Shown here piece after piece: positions 35,300 to 44,961 of a stretch of 64,000 bases of DNA. The stretch is from Streptomyces sp. NRRL F-2664. GTDB taxonomy: Bacteria > Actinomycetota > Actinomycetes > Streptomycetales > Streptomycetaceae. Numbering within the stretch: position 1 is the stretch's first letter; each line of letters starts with the position of its first letter. The notes under the pieces are model-generated. The model ran no database searches. It was not told the origin of the DNA and saw only the letters and a list, made by a program, of their open reading frames with translations. Position numbers and translations under genes: made by a program. Location: assembly GCF_000719345.1 (NCBI RefSeq), contig NZ_JOFX01000035.1, positions 6,141 to 70,140 of the forward strand, written 5' to 3'.

Positions 35300-36763
35300 A
35301 TGAACGACCAGCACGACCACGGAGCGCTTGGCGATGCCGAGTACGCGGAGTTCATGGAGCTCGCCGCGGAAGAGGGCTTCGACCTCGAAGAGGTCGAAGG
35401 TGCCATCGAGGAGGCGGGCCACGGCCCACTGCCCGTCCTCGCCGTCGTGGGCCGCCCCAACGTCGGCAAGTCGACCCTGGTGAACCGCATCATCGGCCGC
35501 CGCGAGGCGGTCGTCGAGGACAAGCCCGGCGTCACCCGCGACCGCGTCACCTACGAGGCCGAATGGGCCGGCCGGCGCTTCAAGGTCGTCGACACCGGCG
35601 GCTGGGAGCAGGACGTCCTCGGCATCGACGCGGCCGTCGCCGCCCAGGCCGAGTACGCCATCGAGACCGCCGACGCGGTCGTCTTCGTCGTGGACGCCAA
35701 GGTCGGCGCCACCGACAGCGACGAGGCCGTCGTCAAGCTGCTCCGCAAGGCGAAGAAGCCCGTCGTCCTGTGCGCCAACAAGGTCGACGGCCAGAGCGGC
35801 GAGGCCGACGCGGCCTCCCTGTGGTCCCTGGGCCTCGGCATGCCGCACCCCGTCTCCTCGCTGCACGGCCGCGGCACCGGCGACATGCTCGACGCCGTCC
35901 TCGACGTCCTGCCCGAGGCCCCCGAGCAGACCTTCGGCGGGGTCGCGCCGGGCGGCCCGCGCCGCATCGCGCTCATCGGCCGCCCGAACGTCGGCAAGTC
36001 CTCGCTGCTCAACAAGGTCGCGAAGGAGAACCGGGTCGTCGTCAACGAGCTGGCCGGCACCACCCGCGACCCGGTCGACGAGCTCATCGAGCTCGGTGGC
36101 GTCACCTGGAAGTTCGTCGACACCGCCGGCATCCGCAAGAAGGTCCACCTCCAGCAGGGAGCCGACTACTACGCCTCGCTGCGCACCGCGGCGGCCGTGG
36201 AGAAGGCCGAGGTGGCCGTCATCCTGATCGACACCACCGAGACCATCAGCGTCCAGGACCAGCGCATCATCACCATGGCCGTCGATGCCGGCCGCGCGAT
36301 CGTGATCGCCTACAACAAGTGGGACGAGCTCGACGAGGAGCGCCGCTACTACCTCGAGCGCGAGATCGAGACCGAGATGCAGCAGGTCTCCTGGGCCCCC
36401 CGCGTGAACGTCTCCGCGCTCACCGGCCGCCACATGGAGAAGCTGGTCCCGGCGATCGAGACCGCCCTCGCCGGCTGGGAGACGCGCGTCCCCACCGGCC
36501 GGCTGAACGCCTTCCTCGGCGAGGTCGTCGCCGCCCACCCGCACCCGATCCGCGGCGGCAAGCAGCCCCGCATCCTGTTCGGTACCCAGGCGGGGAGCAA
36601 GCCGCCGCGGTTCGTCCTGTTCGCCTCGGGCTTCCTGGAGCACGGTTACCGGCGCTTCATCGAGCGCCGCCTGCGCGAGGAGTTCGGCTTCGAGGGCACC
36701 CCGATCCACATGTCGGTGCGGGTGCGCGAGAAGCGCGGCGCCCAGTACAAGAAGAAGAAGTAG
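35300..36763 (+). CDS. der: Ribosome assembly GTPase Der (EngA)
   Basis: Double-GTPase that helps assemble the 50S subunit. The 487-residue protein has two G domains: the first starts [18 protein letters not shown] with CANKVDG, the second [18 protein letters not shown] with AYNKWDE. A C-terminal KH-like domain ends in KKKK. An acidic extension of about 45 residues precedes the first G domain, as usual in streptomycetes. ATG 35300 follows GAGGAAC. A weak stem (36773-36792) at its end overlaps the stop of the convergent gene. Confidence 0.96.
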   Translation: MNDQHDHGALGDAEYAEFMELAAEEGFDLEEVEGAIEEAGHGPLPVLAVVGRPNVGKSTLVNRIIGRREAVVEDKPGVTRDRVTYEAEWAGRRFKVVDTGGWEQDVLGIDAAVAAQAEYAIETADAVVFVVDAKVGATDSDEAVVKLLRKAKKPVVLCANKVDGQSGEADAASLWSLGLGMPHPVSSLHGRGTGDMLDAVLDVLPEAPEQTFGGVAPGGPRRIALIGRPNVGKSSLLNKVAKENRVVVNELAGTTRDPVDELIELGGVTWKFVDTAGIRKKVHLQQGADYYASLRTAAAVEKAEVAVILIDTTETISVQDQRIITMAVDAGRAIVIAYNKWDELDEERRYYLEREIETEMQQVSWAPRVNVSALTGRHMEKLVPAIETALAGWETRVPTGRLNAFLGEVVAAHPHPIRGGKQPRILFGTQAGSKPPRFVLFASGFLEHGYRRFIERRLREEFGFEGTPIHMSVRVREKRGAQYKKKK

Positions 36764-36779
36764 CAGCGGCGGTCCGGGG

Positions 36780-37223
36780 TCAGTAGCCCCGGCGCGGAGC
36801 GGGCGGCAGGGCCGCCGGGATGTGCGTCATCCCGGTCTGGTGCTGCCGCCCTTCGGCGTATCCGGAGCCTCCGGCGTAGGAGTAGGCGGGCTGGCTCTGG
36901 GGCTGCGTCGGGGACGGGGCCTGCGGGCCGCAGGAGGGCTGCCAGCCGTCCGCCCGCTGCCACGCGGGACTGGAACCGCTCCAGCCGCCGGCGTACGAGC
37001 CGACCGTGTAGCCGCCCCCGTAGGAGAAGGCCGTGAAGCCGAGGTCCTCCTCGCCCGTACGGTCTCCCGGCAGGGCCCGGAAGGCGCGCAGGTACTCCGA
37101 GTACAGCGTGTCGTAGATCGGGGTGTGCGAGACGGCCGGGGAGCTGTCCCGCTCCCGTACGGGACGCATGGCGGGGACGGTGCTCGGATGGGACGGGGCG
37201 CGGGAGGAGTCGTATGGATGCAC
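36780..37223 (-). CDS. Hypothetical Tyr/Gly/Ser-rich protein
   Basis: A 147-residue protein with no recognised domain. Residues 20-60 look the most ordered (SPAVSHTPIYDTLYSEYLRAFRALPGDRTGEEDLGFTAF). The rest is Gly/Ser/Tyr/Gln/Pro rich (SYGGGYTVGSYAGGWSGSSPAWQ, QPAYSYAGGSGYAEG) and probably disordered. It starts with GTG without a clear ribosome site. It converges on der, sharing a small hairpin over its stop. The conserved short helix plus aromatic low-complexity tail resembles many streptomycete proteins of unknown role. Confidence 0.6.
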   Translation of the reverse strand: MHPYDSSRAPSHPSTVPAMRPVRERDSSPAVSHTPIYDTLYSEYLRAFRALPGDRTGEEDLGFTAFSYGGGYTVGSYAGGWSGSSPAWQRADGWQPSCGPQAPSPTQPQSQPAYSYAGGSGYAEGRQHQTGMTHIPAALPPAPRRGY

Positions 37224-37283
37224 GTATCAGCCAACGAAACCGGCGCGCTGCGGATGCGGGGTGACGGGGGAGGAAACACAGAT

Positions 37284-37321
37284 CGCCGGGGGTGTGCGGG
37301 ACGGACCGCACACCCCCGGCG
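37284..37321 (-). terminator. Terminator after the 37379 gene
   Basis: A perfect 16-bp stem (cgccgggggtgtgcgg/ccgcacacccccggcg) with a 6-nt loop. It lies downstream of the minus-strand gene that stops at 37379. Confidence 0.85.
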
Positions 37322-37378
37322 CACGCCGCCCGGCCCCCTCCACGGGGGCCGGGCGGACGCTCTCGGTACCGCTCCGGA

Positions 37379-38194
37379 TCAGGCGCCGGGCGTCCCCGCC
37401 AGCGGCATCGCGGCGGCCACGAGCTTGCCCGCGGCGGCAGCCTTGTCCAACGCGTCACGCAGCAGGTCCTCGCGCGGCTGCTGGCCGATGGAGCCCACCG
37501 GGGCGGCGTAGAGGAGCACGCGCTGGGTCTTCTGGACCGCCGTGCGCCAGCCGTCGGTGACCGACAGCGCCTGGTGCGCCTGCCACCAGGCGACCTGGCC
37601 GCCGCCCTCGGTGCCCGGCTGCAGCACGGCGTGCAGCTGACCGGCGGCGAGCAGGACCGACCAGCCGCCGAGGAGGGTGGGCAGCTCGGACGTGTCGGTC
37701 ACCGGGATGAAGCCCTGCTCGATCAGCAGCGGCAGGAAGTCGTCCCCGGGGCCGTCGCTGCCCGGACGGGCGATGGGCGCGGTCGGCTCGACGACCAGGG
37801 CGGGGTGCAGTTCGCCGCCGATCAGCACCAGGCCGCTGGTGATGCCGAGGACGGCCTGGCCGCCGGGCACGTTCTGCGGCGCGGCCGCGGCCCCCGCGTC
37901 CGTGACGGAGGCCGGGCTGTCGCCGGTGATGCTGCGGACCGCGCCCTGGAGCTGCTCCTCGGAGACGGAGACGACCTGCGAGGGGATGCAGGCGGCGTGG
38001 GCGAAGGCGAGGACGGCGGTCTCCTCGCCGACGAACAGCACCGTGCTGGTGCGCTCGTTCTCCGGGTCGCCCGGGGTGCGGCAGGAGGTGCAGTCGTAAC
38101 TGCGCGGCGCGTCGTCGCCGACGAGCAGCCTGTCGGCTTCTTCGTCGCCGATCTCGGCACGTACCTCATCACTGACGTCGAGCATGCGCGGCAC
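37379..38194 (-). CDS. Conserved hypothetical protein with a CxxC...HxxC motif
   Basis: A 271-residue protein of unknown function. After MLDVSDEVRAEIGDEEADRLLVGD comes YDCTSCRTPGD...VLAFAHAACIPSQV, whose two CxxC cysteines plus His and Cys could bind zinc. The rest is a mixed alpha/beta domain (SGLVLIGGELHPALVVEPT, WSVLLAAGQLHAVL, WRTAVQKTQRVLLYAAPVG). GTG 38194 is chosen because GGAG lies seven bases upstream; an in-frame ATG at 38212 has none. A strong terminator follows and it is divergent from the Rpf-like gene. The zinc site is inferred only from spacing. Confidence 0.7.
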   Translation of the reverse strand: MPRMLDVSDEVRAEIGDEEADRLLVGDDAPRSYDCTSCRTPGDPENERTSTVLFVGEETAVLAFAHAACIPSQVVSVSEEQLQGAVRSITGDSPASVTDAGAAAAPQNVPGGQAVLGITSGLVLIGGELHPALVVEPTAPIARPGSDGPGDDFLPLLIEQGFIPVTDTSELPTLLGGWSVLLAAGQLHAVLQPGTEGGGQVAWWQAHQALSVTDGWRTAVQKTQRVLLYAAPVGSIGQQPREDLLRDALDKAAAAGKLVAAAMPLAGTPGA

Positions 38195-38477
38195 GGGATG
38201 GCTCCTCGGCATAGGTGCGGGTCCGGGAGGCTCCCGGCTCGCCGGGCACAACGCGGGAGCCGCTGCCGGGGTCACGCCATTTGAGGGAACGGATTCGAAC
38301 CGGGCGCCCGGAAGGGTGAACCGTGCGACCGGGGCTTCACATGTGTGGCAACTGGTGTCGCGTTGTGCGCAGTTGCCGGTCGGGTGTGGCCGTTTGGGGG
38401 CGGGGGTCGGTCGGCCGACCGGGTGGGGCGCGGCGCCGTGCCGCGTGGCGGCCCCGGGAGCGGGGGCGCGTGCTGCG

Positions 38478-39215
<738 letters not shown>

Positions 39216-39265
39216 CCGGCGGAGGGGGCCCTACTGGCTGCCCCTCGCGCGGCGCGGTCCGCTGG

Positions 39266-39271
39266 CAGACT
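39266..39271 (+). promoter_or_regulatory. Candidate -10 box of the WYL regulator
   Basis: CAGACT, one base off TAGACT, 6 nt before ATG 39278. Confidence 0.35.
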
Positions 39272-39277
39272 CGGGGG

Positions 39278-40258
39278 ATGCTCGAGACCTCCGCACGGCT
39301 GCTGCGCCTGCTCTCCCTGCTCCAGGCCCACCGCGAATGGACCGGGGCCGACCTCGCCGACCGGCTCGGCGTCACCGCCCGTACCGTCCGCCGCGACGTC
39401 GACCGGCTGCGGGAGCTGGGGTACCCGGTGAACGCAAGTCCCGGGACCGGCGGCGGCTACCAGCTGGGAGCGGGGGCCGAGCTGCCGCCGCTGCTGCTGG
39501 ACGACGACGAGGCCGTCGCCGTCGCCGTCGGCCTGCGCACCGCCGCGGGCAACGGCGTCGAGGGGATCGGGGAGGCCTCCGTACGGGCCCTCGCGAAGCT
39601 GGAGCAGGTCCTGCCGTCCCGGCTGCGCCGGAGGGTGTCCGCCCTCAACGAGTTCACCGTGCCGATGCTGCGCGGGGCCCAGCGGTCCACCGTGGACGCC
39701 TCGGTGCTGACCGAGCTGGCCTCGGTCTGCCGGGATGCCGAGCGGCTGCGCTTCGGGTACCGCGACCACGGTGGCAGCGTCAGCCGCCGCACGGTCGAAC
39801 CGCACCGGCTCGTCTGCACGGAACGGCGCTGGTACCTGGTCGCCTGGGACCTGGACCGGGAGGCGTGGCGGACCTTCCGCGCCGACCGGATCGAGCCCAG
39901 GCCGCCCCACGGACCGCGGTTCACCCCGCGCCGGCCTCCGGCCGAGGACCTCGCCGCCTACGTCTCCGAGGGCGTGTCCCAGTGGGTGTACGCCGCCCGC
40001 GCCGTGGTCCGGCTGCAGATCTCCGAACAGGAGGCGGCCCAGATCATCGGGCCGAGCGACGGAGTGCTGGAGCCGGTCGACGCGCACACCTGCCTGCTGC
40101 GCACCGGCGCCGTGAACCTGGACGTCCTGGTGATTCACATCATGCTGCTCGGCTGTGAGTTCGAAGTGGTCGAGCCGCCCGAGCTCGGCGACCGGCTGAG
40201 AGCCCTGAGAGATCTCCTGGGGCGGGCCGTGGCGGCCGGAGACGTGAAGGAAATGTAG
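39278..40258 (+). CDS. WYL domain transcriptional regulator
   Basis: A 326-residue regulator. An N-terminal HTH_11 winged helix (SARLLRLLSLLQAHREWTGADLADRLGVTARTVRRDVDRLRELG, about 5-47) is followed by the WYL domain (about 140-205), RTVEPHRLVCTERRWYLVAWDLDREAWRTFRADRI. The C-terminal WCX extension (VVRLQISEQEAAQIIG...GCEFEVVEPPELGDRLRAL) completes it. WYL regulators sense nucleic acids or small ligands and often control stress or DNA-damage genes. The start follows CGGGGG and a possible -10 box at 6 nt. The next genes are convergent, so targets cannot be guessed from operon membership. Confidence 0.92.
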   Translation: MLETSARLLRLLSLLQAHREWTGADLADRLGVTARTVRRDVDRLRELGYPVNASPGTGGGYQLGAGAELPPLLLDDDEAVAVAVGLRTAAGNGVEGIGEASVRALAKLEQVLPSRLRRRVSALNEFTVPMLRGAQRSTVDASVLTELASVCRDAERLRFGYRDHGGSVSRRTVEPHRLVCTERRWYLVAWDLDREAWRTFRADRIEPRPPHGPRFTPRRPPAEDLAAYVSEGVSQWVYAARAVVRLQISEQEAAQIIGPSDGVLEPVDAHTCLLRTGAVNLDVLVIHIMLLGCEFEVVEPPELGDRLRALRDLLGRAVAAGDVKEM

Positions 40259-40461
40259 CGGACCTGAGGGGGATTCAGCCGGCCCTGCCCGGCGGGACCG
40301 TGGAAATGCCCTGCGGCAATTCTGCGCTTCTCGACGGAAATTCGAATACGCCTGCACCCCGGGCGTGTCGCGGCCCGGAAAGCAATTGGCCGCTGTAGAT
40401 ATTCTGTGACACAAGCGTGACCCGGGACGGACGAACGTCCGGGCGCGGCGCTGACGAACGC

Positions 40462-40498
40462 CGAAGGCGGGCCGGGTCGATGACCCGGCCCGCCTTCG
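40462..40498. terminator. Strong bidirectional terminator
   Basis: A perfect 17-bp stem (cgaaggcgggccgggtc/gacccggcccgccttcg) with a 3-nt loop between the convergent WYL and PAP2 genes. Confidence 0.88.
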
Positions 40499-40540
40499 CG
40501 GTGCGGGGGTGGGTGGTGCGTACCGCCCCCGCCGCCGCCG

Positions 40541-41599
40541 TCAGCCGCCGGCCACCGGACGGGCCGCGGTGCCCCGCGCGCCGGCCCGCTCGGCGTGCGC
40601 CGGCCGGCGGCTGCCGACCGGGGTGACCGGGGTCCGCTCGGAGCGGATCAGGTGCGGCCGGTTGGCCGGGTGCCCGGCCGGGCGGTGCGCCGGGGCGTGT
40701 CCGCCGGCGGCGCCGCCCGTCGAGGGCACCGCGGCCGGCTCCTCGCCGGCCTGCGGGAGGGGCGTCAGCTGCCACTTGCCGCCCGCGGAGAGCAGCGGGG
40801 TGAGCGCGGAGACGACCGGGGCGGGCATCCGCCCGGTCTCCGCCCGGCGTCGCAGCATCTCGCGCACGTCGAAGACGTACGCCTCGGTGCGCGCGATGAG
40901 CGGCTCGAACCACGGCAGGGCCAGCAGGATCAGCAGTCCCGCGGACCAGCCCAGCAAGACGTCGCTGACCCAGTGCGTGCCGAGGTACACGGTGGTGGCG
41001 CCGACGCTCAGCGAGACGACCGCGGACACCACGGACAGCACCCGCCGGGTGACCACGGTGGAGGCCAGATAGGCCAGGATCCCCCACGTCACCACGGCGT
41101 TGGCGGTGTGGCCGGAAGGGAATATATCCCCGCCCGCGAAGAGTTCGGCCGAGCCGATCTCGGTGGCGTAGTGCGGGCCCAGCCGGCCCAGGCCGAGCTT
41201 CACGGACCCGACGGTGACGTTGAGCAGCAGCAGCGCCACACCGAGGGTGATCAGCGGGCGGAGGGTGTGCTGGCGCCAGGAGCGCCAGCCGAGCCACGCG
41301 GCGACCATGACCGCGGTGGGCCCGCGCTGGCCCAGCACGACCAGGTAGTCGAGGAAGGCGTGCAGCTGCGGCCACTGCTCGTAGGGCCGGAAGAACATGA
41401 TCTGCCAGTCGAGGCGGACCAGCCACGAGGTGGTCAGCACGGCCACCACGATGGCGAGGTAGAACGCGAGGGTCGAGCCCAGGAGTACGACGCGGTGCCG
41501 GCTCATCTGCGGGGTCTGCAGATGAGCCGGTCGCTCCGGTTCCCGGTCGAGCCGGGCGAAGACCCGCTCCAGACGGGTCAGGATTTGGTCGGTACGCAC
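40541..41599 (-). CDS. PAP2-family membrane phosphatase
   Basis: A 352-residue membrane protein of the type 2 phosphatidic acid phosphatase family, which dephosphorylates lipid phosphates such as phosphatidate or undecaprenyl diphosphate. About six transmembrane segments are seen. Catalytic pieces are KLGLGRLGPH (first motif, lacking the usual RP pair), FPSGHTANAVVTWG (second) and YLGTHWVSDVLLGW (third, with the nucleophile-assisting His and Asp). A long Pro/Ala/His-rich cytoplasmic tail of about 100 residues follows. The GTG start is supported by TAACGT 7 nt upstream (41607-41612 on the complement) rather than a ribosome site. Confidence 0.88.
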   Translation of the reverse strand: MRTDQILTRLERVFARLDREPERPAHLQTPQMSRHRVVLLGSTLAFYLAIVVAVLTTSWLVRLDWQIMFFRPYEQWPQLHAFLDYLVVLGQRGPTAVMVAAWLGWRSWRQHTLRPLITLGVALLLLNVTVGSVKLGLGRLGPHYATEIGSAELFAGGDIFPSGHTANAVVTWGILAYLASTVVTRRVLSVVSAVVSLSVGATTVYLGTHWVSDVLLGWSAGLLILLALPWFEPLIARTEAYVFDVREMLRRRAETGRMPAPVVSALTPLLSAGGKWQLTPLPQAGEEPAAVPSTGGAAGGHAPAHRPAGHPANRPHLIRSERTPVTPVGSRRPAHAERAGARGTAARPVAGG

Positions 41600-41606
41600 T
41601 CAATCG

Positions 41607-41612
41607 ACGTTA
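41607..41612 (-). promoter_or_regulatory. -10 box of leaderless PAP2 gene
   Basis: TAACGT on the minus strand, 7 nt before GTG 41599. Confidence 0.4.
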
Positions 41613-41796
41613 CCGCGCGGCGCCGGTCGGCCCGGGCGAATCGCGGGGTTTGTGATGACCATGTGATGTGGAGTTGGTCTCAACGGGGCCTAATTCCCGG
41701 TATTTCGACGCGGGTTGCATCCTTCCCCGTCCGGTTTCCGGTAATTGCTCCGCCTGCTTATTCGGACTTTATTGCCGCAGGTCGTTTCCCGTGCGC

Positions 41797-42906
41797 CTAC
41801 GGCGGGCCCGACCCGTTCAACCAGAACGCCCCGTACACCGCCGAGGCCAGTGCGGACGCGCCCACCACCAGCACCGCGCGCCCCCTCCGCCACCGTGCGA
41901 GGGCCACGGCCGGCACCAGCATCAGGGGGAAGGCCGGCAGCAGCAGCCGCGGCTTGGAACCGAAGTACCCCGACGCGCACAACGCCAGCGCCACGACGAT
42001 CCCGCCGTACACGAGCAGCGGTGCCGGCTGCCGCTGCCGCACGCAGGACGCGTACAGCCACAGCACCAGCGCGACCCCCGCGATCAGCCCGAGCCCGGCC
42101 GGCCAGGCGGACGAGCCCAGTTTCTCCCCGACGAACCGGGCGAAGGCCCAGCCGCCGTCGAAGCCGTTGCCCCAACCGGCCTGCACGTCCAGATACCCGA
42201 GCAGACCTCCCCCGGTACGCACGCCCACCCACAGCACGTACGCGGCCGCGCCCGCCGGAGCCAGCAGCGCGCCCACGGCCATGCGCCACGACCGCTCCCC
42301 GCGCCGCCGGGCCAGTACGACGGCCACCCACACCGCGGCGACGACCGCCGCGCCGACGGGCCGGGTCAACCCCGCCCCGGCGGCGAGCAGGCCCGCCGCC
42401 GCCCACCGGCCGCGCAGGGCCGCGTACAGCGCCCACGCCGCCAGCGCCGTGAACAGTGCCTCGCTGTACGCCATCGACTGCACGATGCCGACGGGCAGCG
42501 CCGCCCAGACCGCCACCGCGAACACCGCGGTCCGGCGGTCGTGGAGCAGGTCGGCGACCGCGAAGATCCCCCACGCCGCCGCGACCCCGGCGAGCGCGGA
42601 CACCACCAGGCCCGCCGAACCGTACGACGACCCGGTCACCGCCGACACCATCCGCTCCAGCCACGGCAGCAGCGGGAAGAACGCCAGGTTCGAGTGGACG
42701 TCGCCGTTGGGCAGGGCGATCTCGTAGCCGTAGCCCTCGGCGGCGATCCGGGCGTACCAGAGGGAGTCCCACCGGGCCGACAGCAGCGTGTGCGGGCTGC
42801 TGCCCGCCACTGCCCCCCACACCGCGAGCACGGTCAGCCCCAGCAGCCGGACCGCCGCGAAGACGGCCAGCGCGGGCGCGGCCCGACGAAATCCAAGATC
42901 TTCCAC
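41797..42906 (-). CDS. GT-C type membrane mannosyltransferase (PIG-V-like)
   Basis: A 369-residue integral membrane protein with about ten segments, similar in layout to PIG-V/Mannosyl_trans2 glycosyltransferases that use polyprenyl-phosphate sugars. The first outer loop holds ARWDSLWYARIAAEGYGYE, with the W-D-S-x-W-Y pattern usual in these enzymes. Later come AAWGIFAVADLLHD, SMAYSEALFTALAAWALYAALRGRW and GSKPRLLLPAFPLMLVPA. GTG 42906 is taken as the start because GATAAT lies exactly 6 nt upstream and the reading frame further upstream (to about 43194) is unlike protein. The acceptor is probably a lipid or wall polymer; unknown. Confidence 0.8.
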   Translation of the reverse strand: MEDLGFRRAAPALAVFAAVRLLGLTVLAVWGAVAGSSPHTLLSARWDSLWYARIAAEGYGYEIALPNGDVHSNLAFFPLLPWLERMVSAVTGSSYGSAGLVVSALAGVAAAWGIFAVADLLHDRRTAVFAVAVWAALPVGIVQSMAYSEALFTALAAWALYAALRGRWAAAGLLAAGAGLTRPVGAAVVAAVWVAVVLARRRGERSWRMAVGALLAPAGAAAYVLWVGVRTGGGLLGYLDVQAGWGNGFDGGWAFARFVGEKLGSSAWPAGLGLIAGVALVLWLYASCVRQRQPAPLLVYGGIVVALALCASGYFGSKPRLLLPAFPLMLVPAVALARWRRGRAVLVVGASALASAVYGAFWLNGSGPP

Positions 42907-42912
42907 GGCATG

Positions 42913-42918
42913 ATTATC
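42913..42918 (-). promoter_or_regulatory. -10 box of leaderless GT-C gene
   Basis: GATAAT on the minus strand, exactly 6 nt before GTG 42906. Confidence 0.4.
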
Positions 42919-43196
42919 GTCCGGCGTCCGACCCCGGCCGGACCGAGAACCACGCACCGTGAGCGGGCGTGTACACCGGGGGAGGTGTCGGGGCGGGGGA
43001 GTGGCACACACCACACGGGGGGCGCCGCCGGGATGAGAGCTTGGCCACGTGCCGGGCACGCGAACTCGCGTACGCTGACCGTTCACTCGCGTGTCGATGC
43101 CGGACCCCGTCGGACGTCGTGAAGGAAGCACCACCCCTCGCGGCTCCACAAGACGCTGGTCCACCGAGCGCGAGGGATCACCTGGGAGGTACATGC

Positions 43197-44843
43197 ATGG
43201 CGGGGACGAACGCGGCCACGGCCGGGACCCCTTCGCCCTGGCAGCGGCTGGGTACGGTCTCCGGCGGCGGCAACCGCTGGGTCGTCCTGGCGGTTCTCTG
43301 CGTCAGCCTGGTCCTCGTCGCGCTCGACGCGACGATCCTGCACGTCGCGGTCCCGTCCGTCACGGAGGACCTGCGGCCCGGCCCCATCGAGCTGCTCTGG
43401 GTCGTCGACGCCTACCCGCTCGTCTGCGCCTCCCTGCTGATCCTCTTCGGCACCCTCGGGGACCGGGTCGGCCGCCGGCGCATCCTGCTCCTCGGCTACG
43501 GACTCTTCGGCGCGGCTTCCGCGATGGCGGCCCTCGCCGACAACGCCCAGGTCCTCATCGCCGCGCGCGCCCTCCTCGGCGTCGGCGGCGCCATGATCAT
43601 GCCGGCCACCCTGTCGATCCTGCGCCAGGTCTTCCCCGACCGGCGCGAGCGGGCCCTGGCCATCGGCATCTGGACCGCCGTCGCCGCGATCGGCGCGGCC
43701 GGCGGCCCGGTCCTCGGCGGCCTCCTGATCGAGCACTTCTGGTGGGGCTCGGTCTTCCTGATCAACATCCCGCTGATGGCGCTGATCCTGCCGCTCGGCC
43801 GCTGGCTGCTGCCGGAGTCGCGCGGCTCCGCCGACGGGCCGTGGGACGTGCTCGGCGCGCTGATGGCCGCCGCCGGCGTCCTCGGCTCGGTCCTCGGGAT
43901 CAAGCGGCTCGGCGCCGAACGGCACCTCCTCGACGCCGGGGCGCTGGTCCCGCTGCTGCTCGGCGCGGCGCTCCTCGTGCTGTTCGTACGGCGCCAGAAG
44001 CGGCGCGAGCACCCGCTGATCGACATGCGGATGTTCTCGCGGGCCGCCTTCTCCACCTCGGTCGCCTGCATCGTGCTCGCCATGCTCGCGCTGGTGGGGC
44101 TGGAGCTGATCGCCGTCCAGTACCTCCAGTTGGTGCTGCACCTCAGTCCGCTGGAGACGGGCCTGCGGCTGCTGCCGCTGACCTTCGCCGCCATGGCCGC
44201 GGGCGCCACCGGCTCCTACACCCTGGCCCGGGTCGGACCGCGCACCATGGTGTCGCTGGGCTTCGTCCTGACGGGCCTGGCCGTGCTGCTGCTGACGCTG
44301 ATGGGCCAGCAGGACCGGCCGCTGCTGCTCACCGTCGGCTTCGTCCTGCTCGGCTTCGGGCTGCAGACGACGCTGTTCGCCGCGTACGAGTCGATGCTGA
44401 GCGAGGCGCCGGCCGACACCGCGGGCGGCGCGGCCTCGATCGGCGAGACCTCCTACCAGCTGGGTGCGGGCATCGGCATCGCGCTGCTGGGCAGTGTGAT
44501 GAACGCGGCGTACCGGCCGGGGCTGGTCTCGGTGCCGGGGGTCTCGGCGGCGGATTCGGCGGGCGCGGCGAACTCACTGGGCGAGGCGTACCAGATCGCC
44601 GCGGATCTCGGCGGCCCGGCCGGGGCCTCGCTGTACGCGGCGGCGCGGCACTCCTTCGTGCACGGCCTGCACGTCACACTCCTCGTGAGCGCGGCGCTGC
44701 TGTTCGCAGGAGCGGTGATGGCGCTGAAGCTGCCGCGGGCGATGGACTGCGCGGGGCAGGGCGACGCCGCCGAGCCGGTGCGGCTGCCCGCGCAGGGCAA
44801 AGGGGAAGCGGCCCGACCGACCCCGGTCGAACAGGCCGGCTGA
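43197..44843 (+). CDS. MFS drug:H+ antiporter, DHA2 (14-TMS) type
   Basis: A 548-residue efflux pump of the EmrB/QacA group. Fourteen membrane segments can be counted. Family motifs are seen: ALDATILHVAVPSVTEDL (motif D1), GTLGDRVGRRRILLLGY (motif A), IAARALLGVGGAMIMPATLSILRQVF and WTAVAAIGAAGGPVLGGLL (motif C). ATG 43197 follows GGGAGGT six bases away; an out-of-frame ATG four bases earlier is ignored. No TetR or MarR regulator is adjacent. The substrates are unknown; such pumps often export the host's own antibiotics or biocides. Confidence 0.92.
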   Translation: MAGTNAATAGTPSPWQRLGTVSGGGNRWVVLAVLCVSLVLVALDATILHVAVPSVTEDLRPGPIELLWVVDAYPLVCASLLILFGTLGDRVGRRRILLLGYGLFGAASAMAALADNAQVLIAARALLGVGGAMIMPATLSILRQVFPDRRERALAIGIWTAVAAIGAAGGPVLGGLLIEHFWWGSVFLINIPLMALILPLGRWLLPESRGSADGPWDVLGALMAAAGVLGSVLGIKRLGAERHLLDAGALVPLLLGAALLVLFVRRQKRREHPLIDMRMFSRAAFSTSVACIVLAMLALVGLELIAVQYLQLVLHLSPLETGLRLLPLTFAAMAAGATGSYTLARVGPRTMVSLGFVLTGLAVLLLTLMGQQDRPLLLTVGFVLLGFGLQTTLFAAYESMLSEAPADTAGGAASIGETSYQLGAGIGIALLGSVMNAAYRPGLVSVPGVSAADSAGAANSLGEAYQIAADLGGPAGASLYAAARHSFVHGLHVTLLVSAALLFAGAVMALKLPRAMDCAGQGDAAEPVRLPAQGKGEAARPTPVEQAG

Positions 44844-44961
44844 CTCCGCCGCCGGCAGGAGCCGGAAAGTGGGGCTGGATTTGCCCGCCGCAGGCCAATA
44901 GCGTCGGGTGGGCGCAAAAACTCGCGCCGCCAGGTTCCTGCTCAGGCCGCCGGGAGGCCCC

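Noticed and set aside
33977..36709. A 910-codon open frame on the minus strand over cmk, plsC and der
   Set aside because: Shadow of three well-identified plus-strand genes.
38282..38298. A tRNA T-loop-like sequence on the minus strand (GGTTCGAATCC)
   Set aside because: The flanking stem does not pair well and no D-arm, anticodon stem or acceptor stem can be drawn around it.
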